Shown piece after piece: positions 8,672 to 16,508 of a DNA stretch of 44,556 bases (its first letter is position 1; every line of letters starts with the position of its first letter). Under the pieces are notes generated by a model that did not search any database, was not told the DNA's origin, and saw nothing but the letters and a program-made list of their open reading frames with translations. Both the position numbers and the translations under genes were made by a program. The stretch comes from SAR202 cluster bacterium Casp-Chloro-G3. Lineage in GTDB: Bacteria; Chloroflexota; Dehalococcoidia; Lucifugimonadales; UBA3495. Where the stretch lies: positions 1-44,556 of the forward strand of contig MUCJ01000060.1 of NCBI GenBank assembly GCA_002816715.1, given 5' to 3'.

Positions 8672-9226
8672 TTACAGCAGGTCGATCAGCCGGGCGTAAA
8701 CTGCACGGTCTTGGATTTCCAGTATCCCCAATGTTCCTGGGGAGCCAGGCCGGTGGCGGCGTCCTGGATAGGTGGGGCTGCCCGGGTTAACGAAGAGGGT
8801 ACCGCCATAGTGACAGATTAACTCCTCATGGGTGTCTCCAAACAACACGACTTCCACGGGCTGACCGAACTTTTTCGCCAGTAACTGGTTGACATCTCCC
8901 GCCGGGAAAACCAGGGCGGCGCCATCTGGGCTGGTGGTGATGCCGGTGGTGGGCCATTGAATGTCGTGTACCATGCCGATACTGACACCCTCTGCGTGTA
9001 CCACCCGCGTAGTGCTCGCTAGGCGATCTCCTGGTTCCATTGGGTCTTCGTAGCCGCGCACGGCCAAAACCGGGGCTACGGTTTCCAGATAATCCAGCAC
9101 GCCCAAGCATTCCAGATCGCCGCAGTGCAGAATGAGATCAACACCCTGCAATGCGGCCAAGACTGGGTCAGGCAGGTCGCGACCGCTACCGGCGGAATGA
9201 GTATCTGAGATAATGCCGATTTTCAT
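8672..9226 (-). CDS. YfcE/MJ0936-like metallophosphoesterase with altered metal ligands
   Basis: A 184-residue protein of the small COG0622 phosphodiesterase family. ISDTH (residues 6-10) and HCGDLE fit the metallophosphoesterase fold, as does the VNPGSPTYPGRR signature near the C terminus. Two ligand positions differ from the family norm: the usual GN[HCN]D motif reads RGYED, so the Asn ligand is Tyr, and the usual GHTH reads GDTH. Catalysis may therefore be changed or lost. ATG at 9226 is chosen because it begins directly at the first strand; the Shine-Dalgarno sequence is weak. The gene is monocistronic, and a 12-bp tandem duplication lies just upstream. Confidence 0.85.
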   Translation of the reverse strand: MKIGIISDTHSAGSGRDLPDPVLAALQGVDLILHCGDLECLGVLDYLETVAPVLAVRGYEDPMEPGDRLASTTRVVHAEGVSIGMVHDIQWPTTGITTSPDGAALVFPAGDVNQLLAKKFGQPVEVVLFGDTHEELICHYGGTLFVNPGSPTYPGRRHRPGSPGTLGILEIQDRAVYARLIDLL

Positions 9227-9259
9227 GAAAGAACACAAGAAATAATAGTGGAATACATT

Positions 9260-9283
9260 AAATGCCCCAAGAAATGCCCCAAG
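9260..9283 (+). repeat. Exact 12-bp tandem duplication
   Basis: AAATGCCCCAAG is repeated twice head to tail (9260-9271 and 9272-9283), 34 bp upstream of the phosphoesterase start codon. It is followed by a CTCTGCGGTGA-containing stretch (about 9298-9335) that resembles 16450-16482. Confidence 0.65.
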
Positions 9284-9371
9284 CGGTTATCTGTTTATCT
9301 CTGCTTTATCTCAGTATACTCTGCGGTGATTTTTGAGAAGAGTTTGGTGGGAATATGGCCAGAATCTTTGA

Positions 9372-9947
9372 TCAGTTCCGGTTCTCCCACAGAGTGAAGT
9401 AATCGGGCGAGTCGGTGCTCAATGCCTCGGTCAATTCCTGCTGGTTGATTTCCTGGAGCGCTTCGTTTTCCTGCTTGACCAGACGAGCCAGGACTTCTTC
9501 CCAGCGCCTCAATTCCTGATCCACGGTGAATGTGCCTAGGAACTCCTTCACGCTCTGGATCAGTTTCTCCGAGTGCATTGCCAGCGCGCCGCCGCTGATT
9601 ACAAAAACCACAATTGATGGGATGTGTTCATCATCTTCTGGGTCAATGTCCAAGCGTTCCAGGATGAAGTTCATCGCCACGCCCCGAATGATTTCCTCCA
9701 GTAGCAGCGGCAGGTTGATCAGGTGGGCAAAGGGGAATTCGTTATCTTCACGGACGGTTAAAGAGAACTCTTTTTCTACAGACTCAAAGAAATCCTCACC
9801 AAACACCTCCTCGGTGTTCAACAGCATAACCTGGGGCGAACCCTCTCGCAGGTCAATGGTCAAGAACTCTTGGAGGTGAGGAAAGATGTAAATCTGTATA
9901 TCGGGCTGCTCGCCTTCAGGCAAATAGCCCTTGAACAATTCGTCCAT
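9372..9947 (-). CDS. Conserved-looking acidic protein of unknown function
   Basis: I do not recognise this 191-residue protein. It is rich in Glu and Asp, has no signal peptide and no clear membrane helix, though a hydrophobic stretch VVFVISGGALAM lies near residue 120. The C-terminal third (about residues 140-175) is helical and charged and may form a coiled coil. Codon use and GC-rich third positions resemble its neighbours, supporting a real gene. ATG at 9947 has GAGGAG upstream but at a long spacing of about 12 bp. It is on the same strand as the glycosyltransferase gene behind it, 163 bp away, so cotranscription is possible. Confidence 0.65.
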   Translation of the reverse strand: MDELFKGYLPEGEQPDIQIYIFPHLQEFLTIDLREGSPQVMLLNTEEVFGEDFFESVEKEFSLTVREDNEFPFAHLINLPLLLEEIIRGVAMNFILERLDIDPEDDEHIPSIVVFVISGGALAMHSEKLIQSVKEFLGTFTVDQELRRWEEVLARLVKQENEALQEINQQELTEALSTDSPDYFTLWENRN

Positions 9948-10110
9948 CAGAAATAATGCTCCTCATGCACCGCCAACTACCTATGGATACGGACGTTGAC
10001 GCATAGTGGATCCAACCTCAGAGCGTTAAGAACCCACGTTAAAGACCAATGATAACCCTGAGGTGGTAAATAATCTATCCGTTAAACTATTTTGCTATTA
10101 GATTGAGGGG

Positions 10111-11601
10111 TTACACCAGTTTGCTAATATCCTGTAGTTGGCTGATGATCCAGTGGTTGAGGTCTTCTAGTTGTATCGATTTCGACAACGCTAATGCTCG
10201 CTGCTGGCGTTCGGCTGCCGGCATTTGTATCGCTTGATACAAGGTTTCCATCGTGCCCTCAATGTCGGTGGGAGACACTGAAAGAGCGTCCTTCTTAAGT
10301 TGAGGGTAAGCGCCGCTGCTCTCCGACAGCACCAATACTCCGTCCCGGCTGTTTACGACCGGGCCTTCTTTGGCAACCAGGTTCATGCCTTCGATTATGG
10401 TGTTAGCCAGCAGTACATCATACAACTTCATGCCGGCAATGGCCTGGGTGTAATTGTTCTCGATAAACGCTCGTATGGGCTGCCACTCTGCATCGCCCAA
10501 GGCGCGGTTTACCTGGTCAATGGTCTGCTGAATCTCGTCCATATAACGCTGGTACTGACGGATGTGAGTTCGCGAAGGGACCAGAAATGCCAGGAAGGTA
10601 ACTTTTCGGTGCAATTCAGGGTGACGCGATAGCAACAGTTCATAGGCGCGAAATCCGCGAATCACGTTCTTGTTGGGTTCGGCTCGGTCAATTCGGACAA
10701 TGGTGGTATCGTTGCATAACGGGCGGAGCCGCGACTCGTACTCCACCGCCCGGGGTGAACTGGCGATGCGCTGCACGTCAGCCACGTTAATCGAGATGGG
10801 ATAGACTTCCACTTGAGTTTTTTGTTGCTCAAAACATACCAGATGTTGGACCCGGTCCACCGTGGCTTCCGGCAAAAATTCCTCCACCGAATCTAGAAAG
10901 CTCTGGCGATCCTGCGGGGTTTGGAAGCCAACCACGTCGGCGCGGCAAAGGGACGAACAAATCTCGGTGATGATATACCTGGGGATCATCTGCCAGTATC
11001 TGGGGGTGGGCCAAGGTATGTGAATGAAGTGCTGAATTATAGCTTCGGGAATTTCTTTGCGGACAAACTCGGGCAGCAAATAAAGGTGATAATCGTGCCC
11101 GATCACCACCGGGGGGAGCCCGCTTGCCTGAGCTTCTTCGATCACCGCTCTGGCGAAAGCCTGGTTTACGGCGATGTACCCGGAACGCCATGCGTCATGG
11201 ATGCTGGCGTCTACGTTAGGGTTGTAGGGAGGGTTCCACATGTAATGCTGTAGAAACCAGAGCAGCGGGTTGCACATCACGTTGTAGTATTTGTGATATA
11301 CCCGACGGGGAGTTACTACGTAGCGGAGATTGATCTGGTGTCCCGGCAGTGGGGATTTCAGATGGGGGCCCTGACCGTTGTTTGAGATAACCCGGTCGCC
11401 TTCCCCCATTGCGCTGGAGATCCAGGTGAATTCCGCGCTCTGAGTCAGCGCGCCGAGCGCGGTGACGAGGCTGCCACTGCCCCGGCGGGCTTCGGGCAGG
11501 CCGTCGGGATTCATACTATGCTCTACCGGGCCACGATTGCTTGCAACGATCAAAGAGCGGCGCGCCAGTATCTCATCGCATAGCTGATTCAAGTCAGCCA
11601 T
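10111..11601 (-). CDS. GT20 glycosyltransferase, trehalose-6-phosphate synthase type
   Basis: A 496-residue enzyme of family GT20, which builds trehalose 6-phosphate (or glucosylglycerol phosphate) from a nucleotide sugar and a sugar phosphate. Family motifs in order are VASNRGPVEH near the N terminus, GHDYHLYLLP, HIPWPTPRYW, RIDRAEPNKNV and EGMNLVAKEGPVVN, covering acceptor and donor sites. ATG at 11601 has a strong GGGGTGAT 5-6 bp upstream; the frame is open for 11 further codons. No otsB-type phosphatase of the standard kind is adjacent, but a HAD protein lies 242 bp upstream on the same strand. The exact acceptor (glucose 6-phosphate or glycerol 3-phosphate) is not certain. The likely role is compatible-solute synthesis. 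Confidence 0.88.
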   Translation of the reverse strand: MADLNQLCDEILARRSLIVASNRGPVEHSMNPDGLPEARRGSGSLVTALGALTQSAEFTWISSAMGEGDRVISNNGQGPHLKSPLPGHQINLRYVVTPRRVYHKYYNVMCNPLLWFLQHYMWNPPYNPNVDASIHDAWRSGYIAVNQAFARAVIEEAQASGLPPVVIGHDYHLYLLPEFVRKEIPEAIIQHFIHIPWPTPRYWQMIPRYIITEICSSLCRADVVGFQTPQDRQSFLDSVEEFLPEATVDRVQHLVCFEQQKTQVEVYPISINVADVQRIASSPRAVEYESRLRPLCNDTTIVRIDRAEPNKNVIRGFRAYELLLSRHPELHRKVTFLAFLVPSRTHIRQYQRYMDEIQQTIDQVNRALGDAEWQPIRAFIENNYTQAIAGMKLYDVLLANTIIEGMNLVAKEGPVVNSRDGVLVLSESSGAYPQLKKDALSVSPTDIEGTMETLYQAIQMPAAERQQRALALSKSIQLEDLNHWIISQLQDISKLV

Positions 11602-11843
11602 GTATATCACCCCAACAGGCCCTTTCGTAGACAATCGACCTACTCAGGGTCCAGTTCCTCCCTTGACACTCGCTCTTGGATACTAATTCGCTAGTGGTTT
11701 GCTAACCGTGGAACAAAAGTGCGGTGTGAGCCTCATCAAGATTAGCGGCAACGCAACAGCATTGTCAAGCAAACTGGAACCTGCTCGGGACGTTTATTTG
11801 CAGCCGACATATCTATTTATATCCGGGTTTATCTAGGAAACAA

Positions 11844-12605
11844 TCAGCGTCGGTGTATGTCCTGGATCGCCGCCGTAACCATCCCCAATTGGGACACCGA
11901 AGCATCGGCGTTGGCTTCCGGTCCAGCGTCCGCCGGCTTCTCGTAGAAACCTTCAATCCACACCGTCCTCATCCCAACCTGATTGGCGCCCACCACGTCG
12001 TTCTTAACGTGATCTCCCACGTGAACCGACTCTGACGGTTCCACTCCCAAATCCCGCAGGGTCATCAAGAATATTTCCCGTCCTGGTTTGGACAGTTTCA
12101 CTTCGTCGGAGAAAGTAAGAGTGTCGAAGAAATCCAGCAGGTTGTGCTGGTCCAGAAACTTTCGAAAAGCCACCCCCGGGGTCATGCCAGTGTTGGAAAT
12201 TAACCCAATACGCAGACCAGCAGACTTGGCTTGGGCCAAGACGCTAAAGGCGTGAACATGGGGCAATGGCGGATGCTCGAAGAATGAGTCGGAATAGGCC
12301 GTCAGAATCTCCAGCACCAATTCTTCGGGCAATCGGTCAACCAGACCGGGGTTGATGTTGGCGATAAAGACTTCTACCTGCTCCCGGAACGTCATGTCGA
12401 GATTCTGGTCTCGCACTGCGTGGCAATGGCGATAACAGGATCGGTAGGCCTCGCGGATGTGTTCCAGGTCATAGACTTCCCCAAACTTGTGGAGCGCTTT
12501 TTGGGCGCCTTCCAGGCGCACCTGAGCGCGGGCGCGGCCCAACTCCCGATTGTCCAGCAGCAGAGTTTGCCATAGGTCAAAGGTGACCGCAGTAATATTC
12601 GGCAA
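11844..12605 (-). CDS. HAD superfamily hydrolase
   Basis: A 253-residue HAD-fold protein with an alpha-helical cap between motifs I and II (type IA-like). Motif I reads FDLWQTLL with nucleophile Asp10; the +2 position is Trp12 rather than the Asp that phosphatases use as general acid. Motif II is ISNTG, motif III is in KLSKPGREIF and motif IV is VGDHVKNDVVGA. The +2 substitution is seen in haloacid dehalogenase-like members, so phosphatase activity should not be assumed. The start is TTG at 12605 with GGGAG 8 bp upstream. It precedes the GT20 gene on the same strand; a pathway link is possible but unproven. Confidence 0.85.
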   Translation of the reverse strand: MPNITAVTFDLWQTLLLDNRELGRARAQVRLEGAQKALHKFGEVYDLEHIREAYRSCYRHCHAVRDQNLDMTFREQVEVFIANINPGLVDRLPEELVLEILTAYSDSFFEHPPLPHVHAFSVLAQAKSAGLRIGLISNTGMTPGVAFRKFLDQHNLLDFFDTLTFSDEVKLSKPGREIFLMTLRDLGVEPSESVHVGDHVKNDVVGANQVGMRTVWIEGFYEKPADAGPEANADASVSQLGMVTAAIQDIHRR

Positions 12606-12785
12606 GGTGAAAAACTCCCAATTTATTGCATGTAAATATGTGTAATGGGTGTGTTATGTGTATAGTTTCCGTAAGAGTGATTGTAATGGTAGAGAAATAG
12701 GACGATATTTACCATTGTAACAAAATGCTCACAGGCCCATCCGGCAGTGGATGACTGTGCAACTGGAACCGAGAGGTGCATTGGC

Positions 12786-13043
12786 ATGATTTCGGAAAAC
12801 GACAGGACACCGCAGAATTCAGCTCAGGCAGCAGATCAAACCAATACCTGCTGTCACCATTGGATAATCGATTCGGCGGAGGGGCCGGTGAGCGCAGGTT
12901 CTTGTCAAAACTGCGGCGAGGTCAAGGAGTTCAAGAACTCCATAGATTATGAGGCTGAATGGACTAACCGCCGGGACGTGGCTCGGTCGAAAGTTTATGC
13001 GCCGGCTGATGGCCTTGAAGAGGCGACCAAGATTGCTGGCTAG
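12786..13043 (+). CDS. Small CHHW zinc-ribbon-like protein
   Basis: An 85-residue protein with CCHHW at residues 22-26 and CQNCGEVKEF at 40-49. The spacing C/H-x(15)-C-x2-C with GPVSAG between is a pattern I recall from short actinobacterial and Chloroflexota proteins, and it probably binds one zinc. ATG at 12786 has GAGAGGTG 8 bp upstream; an in-frame GTG at 12747 would add 13 residues but is less well placed. Function unknown; such proteins have been suggested as transcription-associated or nucleic-acid-binding, which is inference. It is followed 84 bp later by another small cysteine-containing gene on the same strand. Confidence 0.7.
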   Translation: MISENDRTPQNSAQAADQTNTCCHHWIIDSAEGPVSAGSCQNCGEVKEFKNSIDYEAEWTNRRDVARSKVYAPADGLEEATKIAG

Positions 13044-13127
13044 CAGCCCGTTGAAAGCTAGTATAGCGAGGGGCGATAAAGGGTAGGGATCTCGGAGCAA
13101 CCAAATCTAGACTTTGAGAGGGAAGTG

Positions 13128-13430
13128 ATGAATCAAGCTGGAACCATCGAAGTCATCAAAATACGTGACATAGCATTACAGGTTTCTCGTGATCAGGTCG
13201 TTTCTAACGATGCTGTCGAAGATGCGCGCCTCACTATCCGCGCCATCTGTAAAGAAGCTTCCAAGTTCGGATTGACCACCGCGGATGTGGTCCGCGCAGT
13301 GTTCCGTCCCGCGCTGGAAGACCGCACCAATGCCTGTAATTGCCCGACTTGCCGCTCTCGCAGCACCAGGCTCGATTTGGATGAACTTCGGCCAATGGGC
13401 GACGTGGCTAGCCCGTCTCCCTTGGCCTAG
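13128..13430 (+). CDS. Small protein of unknown function with C-terminal CxCPTC
   Basis: A 100-residue protein I do not recognise. The first 75 residues look like a compact alpha-helical domain (IRDIALQVSRDQVV, then repeated charged helices), and the C-terminal part carries CNCPTC, a possible metal or redox site. ATG at 13128 is preceded by GAGAGGGA, a good ribosome-binding site; GTG at 13125 is the alternative. It lies behind the CHHW protein gene on the same strand, and an intrinsic terminator follows at 13489-13516, so the two small genes may form one short transcription unit. Confidence 0.65.
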   Translation: MNQAGTIEVIKIRDIALQVSRDQVVSNDAVEDARLTIRAICKEASKFGLTTADVVRAVFRPALEDRTNACNCPTCRSRSTRLDLDELRPMGDVASPSPLA

Positions 13431-13461
13431 CTAGACTTGTAGTTCTGGTTTAAACCTCAAG

Positions 13462-13485
13462 ATTGACTTGCCAATTGACTTGCCA
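13462..13485 (+). repeat. Exact 12-bp tandem duplication
   Basis: ATTGACTTGCCA is repeated head to tail (13462-13473, 13474-13485), directly before the terminator stem at 13489. Confidence 0.65.
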
Positions 13486-13488
13486 TAG

Positions 13489-13516
13489 AAAGGGGCGCAC
13501 TCAGGTGTGCCCTTTT
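13489..13516 (+). terminator. Intrinsic terminator after the small-protein genes
   Basis: GGGCGCAC (13493-13500) pairs with GTGTGCCC (13505-13512) around a TCAG loop, with one G-U pair. The stem is extended by A-T pairs into TTTT. Confidence 0.8.
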
Positions 13517-13587
13517 GCATCTTACGTCCCAATTCCCCTAAACCCCAATTTTCACACAACTTAGCCGAGCAAGAGCGATTTAACCGG

Positions 13588-15000
13588 CTAAATTGGCGGT
13601 CGGCGGCTGCGCCAATTGGTGGCCTGTTCGTAGGCGTGGGCGGCGCGCAGCACGGTCAGTTCGTCAAAGGGCCTTCCCGCCAATTGCAGGCCAATGGGCA
13701 AGCCGGCTTGGGAGAATCCGCAGGGAACCGATATCGCCGGAAACCCGCTAATGTTGTAGGGGCGGGTGTAATGCGTCAAAGCGGCGGTGGTGCCAATGGT
13801 CTGGTCGCCAGCCTGGACTCTTTCGGCCAGAATTGGCGGTGCAGTTACCGGCTCGGTTGGGCCGATCAGCAAGTCTACCTCGTTAAGCAATTGTCGCGCC
13901 TCTAGATTGAACACCGACCGCGCTTGTTGTGCTTTCAAGTAATCGACGGCGGTGATGAACAGCCCGGCCTCCAGGCGCAACCGCACTGGTGGGTACAGCT
14001 TGTCTCCATCTTTGGCCAGCAATTCGCGATGGTAGGCGGCGGCTTCAGCCATCAAAATTGTGCCGGAAATGGCCTGAGCATGCTGGAACATGGGAAATGA
14101 TACCTCGGTGGTTACTGCTCCCAGGTCTTCCAACTGTCTGATGGCCTGCTGAACGGCGGCGGCCACTTCTGGGTCTAGAGGAGATTCAAAAAATTCCTTG
14201 GGTATTCCAATTCTCAACCCGCGCACATCTCCGGTCAGGGCGGTGGTGTAGTCGGGTACCTCTACCCTGGCCGAAGCAACGTCGTTGGGGTCGTGGCCAG
14301 CGATTACATTCATCGCCAGCGCAGTGTCCTCTACCGTCCGCGTCATTGGCCCAGGGTGATCCATGCACCACGACAAAGGGGTTAACCCGTAGCGGCTGAC
14401 CAGACCATAAGTCGGCTTCAGGCCCACAATGCCGCAGAGTGCGGCGGGTATGCGAACCGAACCGCCGGTGTCGCTGCCCATGGTGATGGTGCACTGCCCG
14501 GCTGCCGTCGCTGAACCGGAGCCGCCGCTGGAGCCTCCGGTGATCAGTTCAGGATTCCAGGGATTGTGCATGTGCCCGTAGTCGGCGTTTTCCCCGGTGG
14601 GGCCGTAGGCAAAGGGATGCATGTTCAGTTTGCCCAGGAGAATCGCTCCAGCCTGGCGGAATCGGGCGGCTACGGTGCAGTCCCGCTCCGGGATGAAGTT
14701 GTCAAAGATGCGCGAACCGGAGGTTGTGCGCACGCCGCCAGTGTTGAACAAGTCCTTGAGCCCGACGGGAATGCCGTGCAAAGGGCCGCGATAGTTCCCA
14801 GCCTGAATCTCCGATTCGGCGCGTCGGGCGGCGGCCTTGGCTTGTTCCGACAGCAGAGTGATGAAGGAGTTCAGTGTCCTGTCGGTTTCGCCGATGCGGG
14901 CCAGATGCGCGTCGACTACTTCCACCGGCGAGACATCTTTATTCTTGATCATCCGGGACAACTCACCGGCGCTCAGGTAGCAGAGTTCTAGCGCGTCCAT
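13588..15000 (-). CDS. Amidase-signature family hydrolase (GatA/AtzF-like)
   Basis: A 470-residue amidase-signature enzyme, which hydrolyses an amide by a Ser-cisSer-Lys triad. Lys82 (VGLKDL), Ser157 (GGSSGGSGSA) and Ser181 (SDTGGSVRIPA) form the triad. It resembles GatA through much of its length, but it is separate from the gatCA pair at 25.2-27.0 kb and differs in the C-terminal third. Immediately upstream, with one base between the stop of the partner and its own ATG, is a 66-residue gene that may supply a GatC/AtzG-like helper, as in bacterial amide-catabolism operons (AtzG-AtzE type). A free amide or a carboxamide catabolite is the likely substrate; the exact one is unknown. Confidence 0.9.
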   Translation of the reverse strand: MDALELCYLSAGELSRMIKNKDVSPVEVVDAHLARIGETDRTLNSFITLLSEQAKAAARRAESEIQAGNYRGPLHGIPVGLKDLFNTGGVRTTSGSRIFDNFIPERDCTVAARFRQAGAILLGKLNMHPFAYGPTGENADYGHMHNPWNPELITGGSSGGSGSATAAGQCTITMGSDTGGSVRIPAALCGIVGLKPTYGLVSRYGLTPLSWCMDHPGPMTRTVEDTALAMNVIAGHDPNDVASARVEVPDYTTALTGDVRGLRIGIPKEFFESPLDPEVAAAVQQAIRQLEDLGAVTTEVSFPMFQHAQAISGTILMAEAAAYHRELLAKDGDKLYPPVRLRLEAGLFITAVDYLKAQQARSVFNLEARQLLNEVDLLIGPTEPVTAPPILAERVQAGDQTIGTTAALTHYTRPYNISGFPAISVPCGFSQAGLPIGLQLAGRPFDELTVLRAAHAYEQATNWRSRRPPI

Positions 15001-15001
15001 C

Positions 15002-15202
15002 TCAGTTTGCCTCCGGCGATGGGATGAAGGCCAGGTCGGGTTCGTTGGTGCCTACGTCAATATCGTCGAGCGCGCGGACGCTGGACAGAACGCTCACGAC
15101 GTAGGGATAGAGTTCGGCCAGGTGAGGACTGGCGGTGTCCAGACCAGCCTGCGCGGCCAGGTACAGAAAAGCATCACGGTTCAGCGGGTTGTCTCCAGGC
15201 AT
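15002..15202 (-). CDS. Small AtzG/GatC-like amidase partner
   Basis: A 66-residue protein just upstream of the amidase gene; its stop codon ends one base before the amidase ATG, so translation is probably coupled. The ribosome-binding site AGGAGG at 5 bp before the ATG is the strongest in this area. The sequence is a short helical region (RDAFLYLAAQAGLDTASPHL) followed by LYPYVVSVLSSVRALDDIDV and an acidic tail ending in FIPSPEAN. That arrangement recalls AtzG and GatC, which wrap around their amidase. I base the assignment on size, layout and position, not on a certain family match. Confidence 0.7.
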   Translation of the reverse strand: MPGDNPLNRDAFLYLAAQAGLDTASPHLAELYPYVVSVLSSVRALDDIDVGTNEPDLAFIPSPEAN

Positions 15203-15473
15203 GGCGACCTCCTGATGGCGAGACCAAAGTGTTGTCGGCTAGTTGATAGTCGGGAATTGCCTGCTCACAGACGTTGCTCATTATTACTGACCGCGCCGCT
15301 TCTGGCAACTGGTGGGGATAGCCGCACTGCTAAGATCACAATTAAATCCAGGCGATTCAGCACAACTTGAATAGCTGATATACTCATTTGGGCGCAACTA
15401 GGCCACATCTAATAGTTCGCCTAACCGTTCGTCCAAATTTATCGGCTTGCCTCATCGCTTGGAGCATAACCCT

Positions 15474-16277
15474 TTGCATTGCACTAACTGCGGCCACCAG
15501 TCCCAGAACGGGGCCTCCTTCTGTGGACAGTGCGGTAATGACTTCAATTCTTTAGCCATTCCCCGGCCAATCACCGACTCAGAGGGTTCGACTGGCCCCA
15601 GGCTAGTTCCGTGGCGTGGTGGACAGGTCGCCTTGGGTATCATCACCGTCGTGTGCGTCTTTTTGTTGCTGTTGGCGGTTATAGTGCCCGCAGTAGGGAT
15701 TGATAACCTGGCGGCGGTGACGTTTTTGACCAGTCTGGTTCTGGGGTTGGTCATACTGAGTGCCGTGGCTTTGATTGGTCTGCTGCCCTACCGGGTCTGG
15801 CTGTCTTCGCTGGGAATTGCACCATTGGGCGTGCCCAGCGTCAAAGTTGCGCTGATGACCGTGGGCGTTCTGGTTTTGAGCTTGGGAAGCACTGCGCTGT
15901 ATTCGGCCTTGGTCCGGTTGAGCGGATTTGAAATATTAGAGCCTCCCGAGATTCCGCAGGGGATAGTCCTCCCCGGTGCTGGTGCTGTATTCACCTTCAT
16001 TGCTCTGGTGCTGTGGACTCCGTTTACCGAAGAGGTGTTTTTCCGGGGGTTTGTCCTCGCAGGTCTGCTGTCGAGATTAGGCGGAGTTGGAGCCATGATC
16101 GTCAGTGCGCTGATTTTCAGCGCCTTCCACATTGCTCCCGGCGTGCTGATACCCATATTTATTACCGGACTTCTGCTGGCCTGGCTGTATCGACGGACGG
16201 GGTCGCTCTGGCCTAGCATCTGCGCCCACGCTGGCCAGAACGGGATTGCTCTGGCCGTTACGATTCTGGAATTATAG
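15474..16277 (+). CDS. Zinc-ribbon CPBP family intramembrane metalloprotease
   Basis: A 267-residue membrane protein with an N-terminal zinc ribbon (CTNCG at residues 3-7 and CGQCG about 15 residues later) and a CPBP/Abi protease domain. Hydrophobic segments begin near residue 55. The protease motifs are FTEEVFFRGF, FHIAPGVLI and the C-terminal SICAHAGQN, giving the Glu-Glu, His and His/Asn active site. TTG at 15474 starts the protein at the zinc ribbon and has GGAG 9 bp upstream; an in-frame TTG at 15447 would add nine residues without a ribosome-binding site. CPBP proteases process membrane-bound peptides in self-immunity or prenyl-protein processing; no substrate is evident here. Confidence 0.87.
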   Translation: MHCTNCGHQSQNGASFCGQCGNDFNSLAIPRPITDSEGSTGPRLVPWRGGQVALGIITVVCVFLLLLAVIVPAVGIDNLAAVTFLTSLVLGLVILSAVALIGLLPYRVWLSSLGIAPLGVPSVKVALMTVGVLVLSLGSTALYSALVRLSGFEILEPPEIPQGIVLPGAGAVFTFIALVLWTPFTEEVFFRGFVLAGLLSRLGGVGAMIVSALIFSAFHIAPGVLIPIFITGLLLAWLYRRTGSLWPSICAHAGQNGIALAVTILEL

Positions 16278-16303
16278 ACAATCCACGCTGGCTGATATAC
16301 ATT

Positions 16304-16349
16304 GGGCAGGTGTCTGGGGGCAGGTGTCTGGGATGGGACGTCCCGTCCC
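16304..16349 (+). repeat. 14-bp tandem duplication plus 20-bp palindrome upstream of trpA
   Basis: GGGCAGGTGTCTGGG at 16304-16318 repeats at 16318-16332 (period 14, sharing a base). It runs into the near-perfect palindrome GGGATGGGACGTCCCGTCCC at 16330-16349. The position in the trpA leader region (160 bp before the start) would allow an operator role, but it may be a simple repeat. A CTCTGCGGTGA-containing stretch at 16450-16482 resembles one near 9330. Confidence 0.55.
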
Positions 16350-16508
16350 TCAGGTAATTATCCAATGGCTAATACTTTGAATAAGAAACTATCTCAAAAC
16401 CGTGGTGACGCAGAGTTCGCAGAGATTTTCCCGGTGACGTTGTTCCGCTCTCAGCGCCCTCTGTAGCTCTGCGGTGAGTATTGAGATGTCACTAAGGCTT
16501 CCAGTAAC

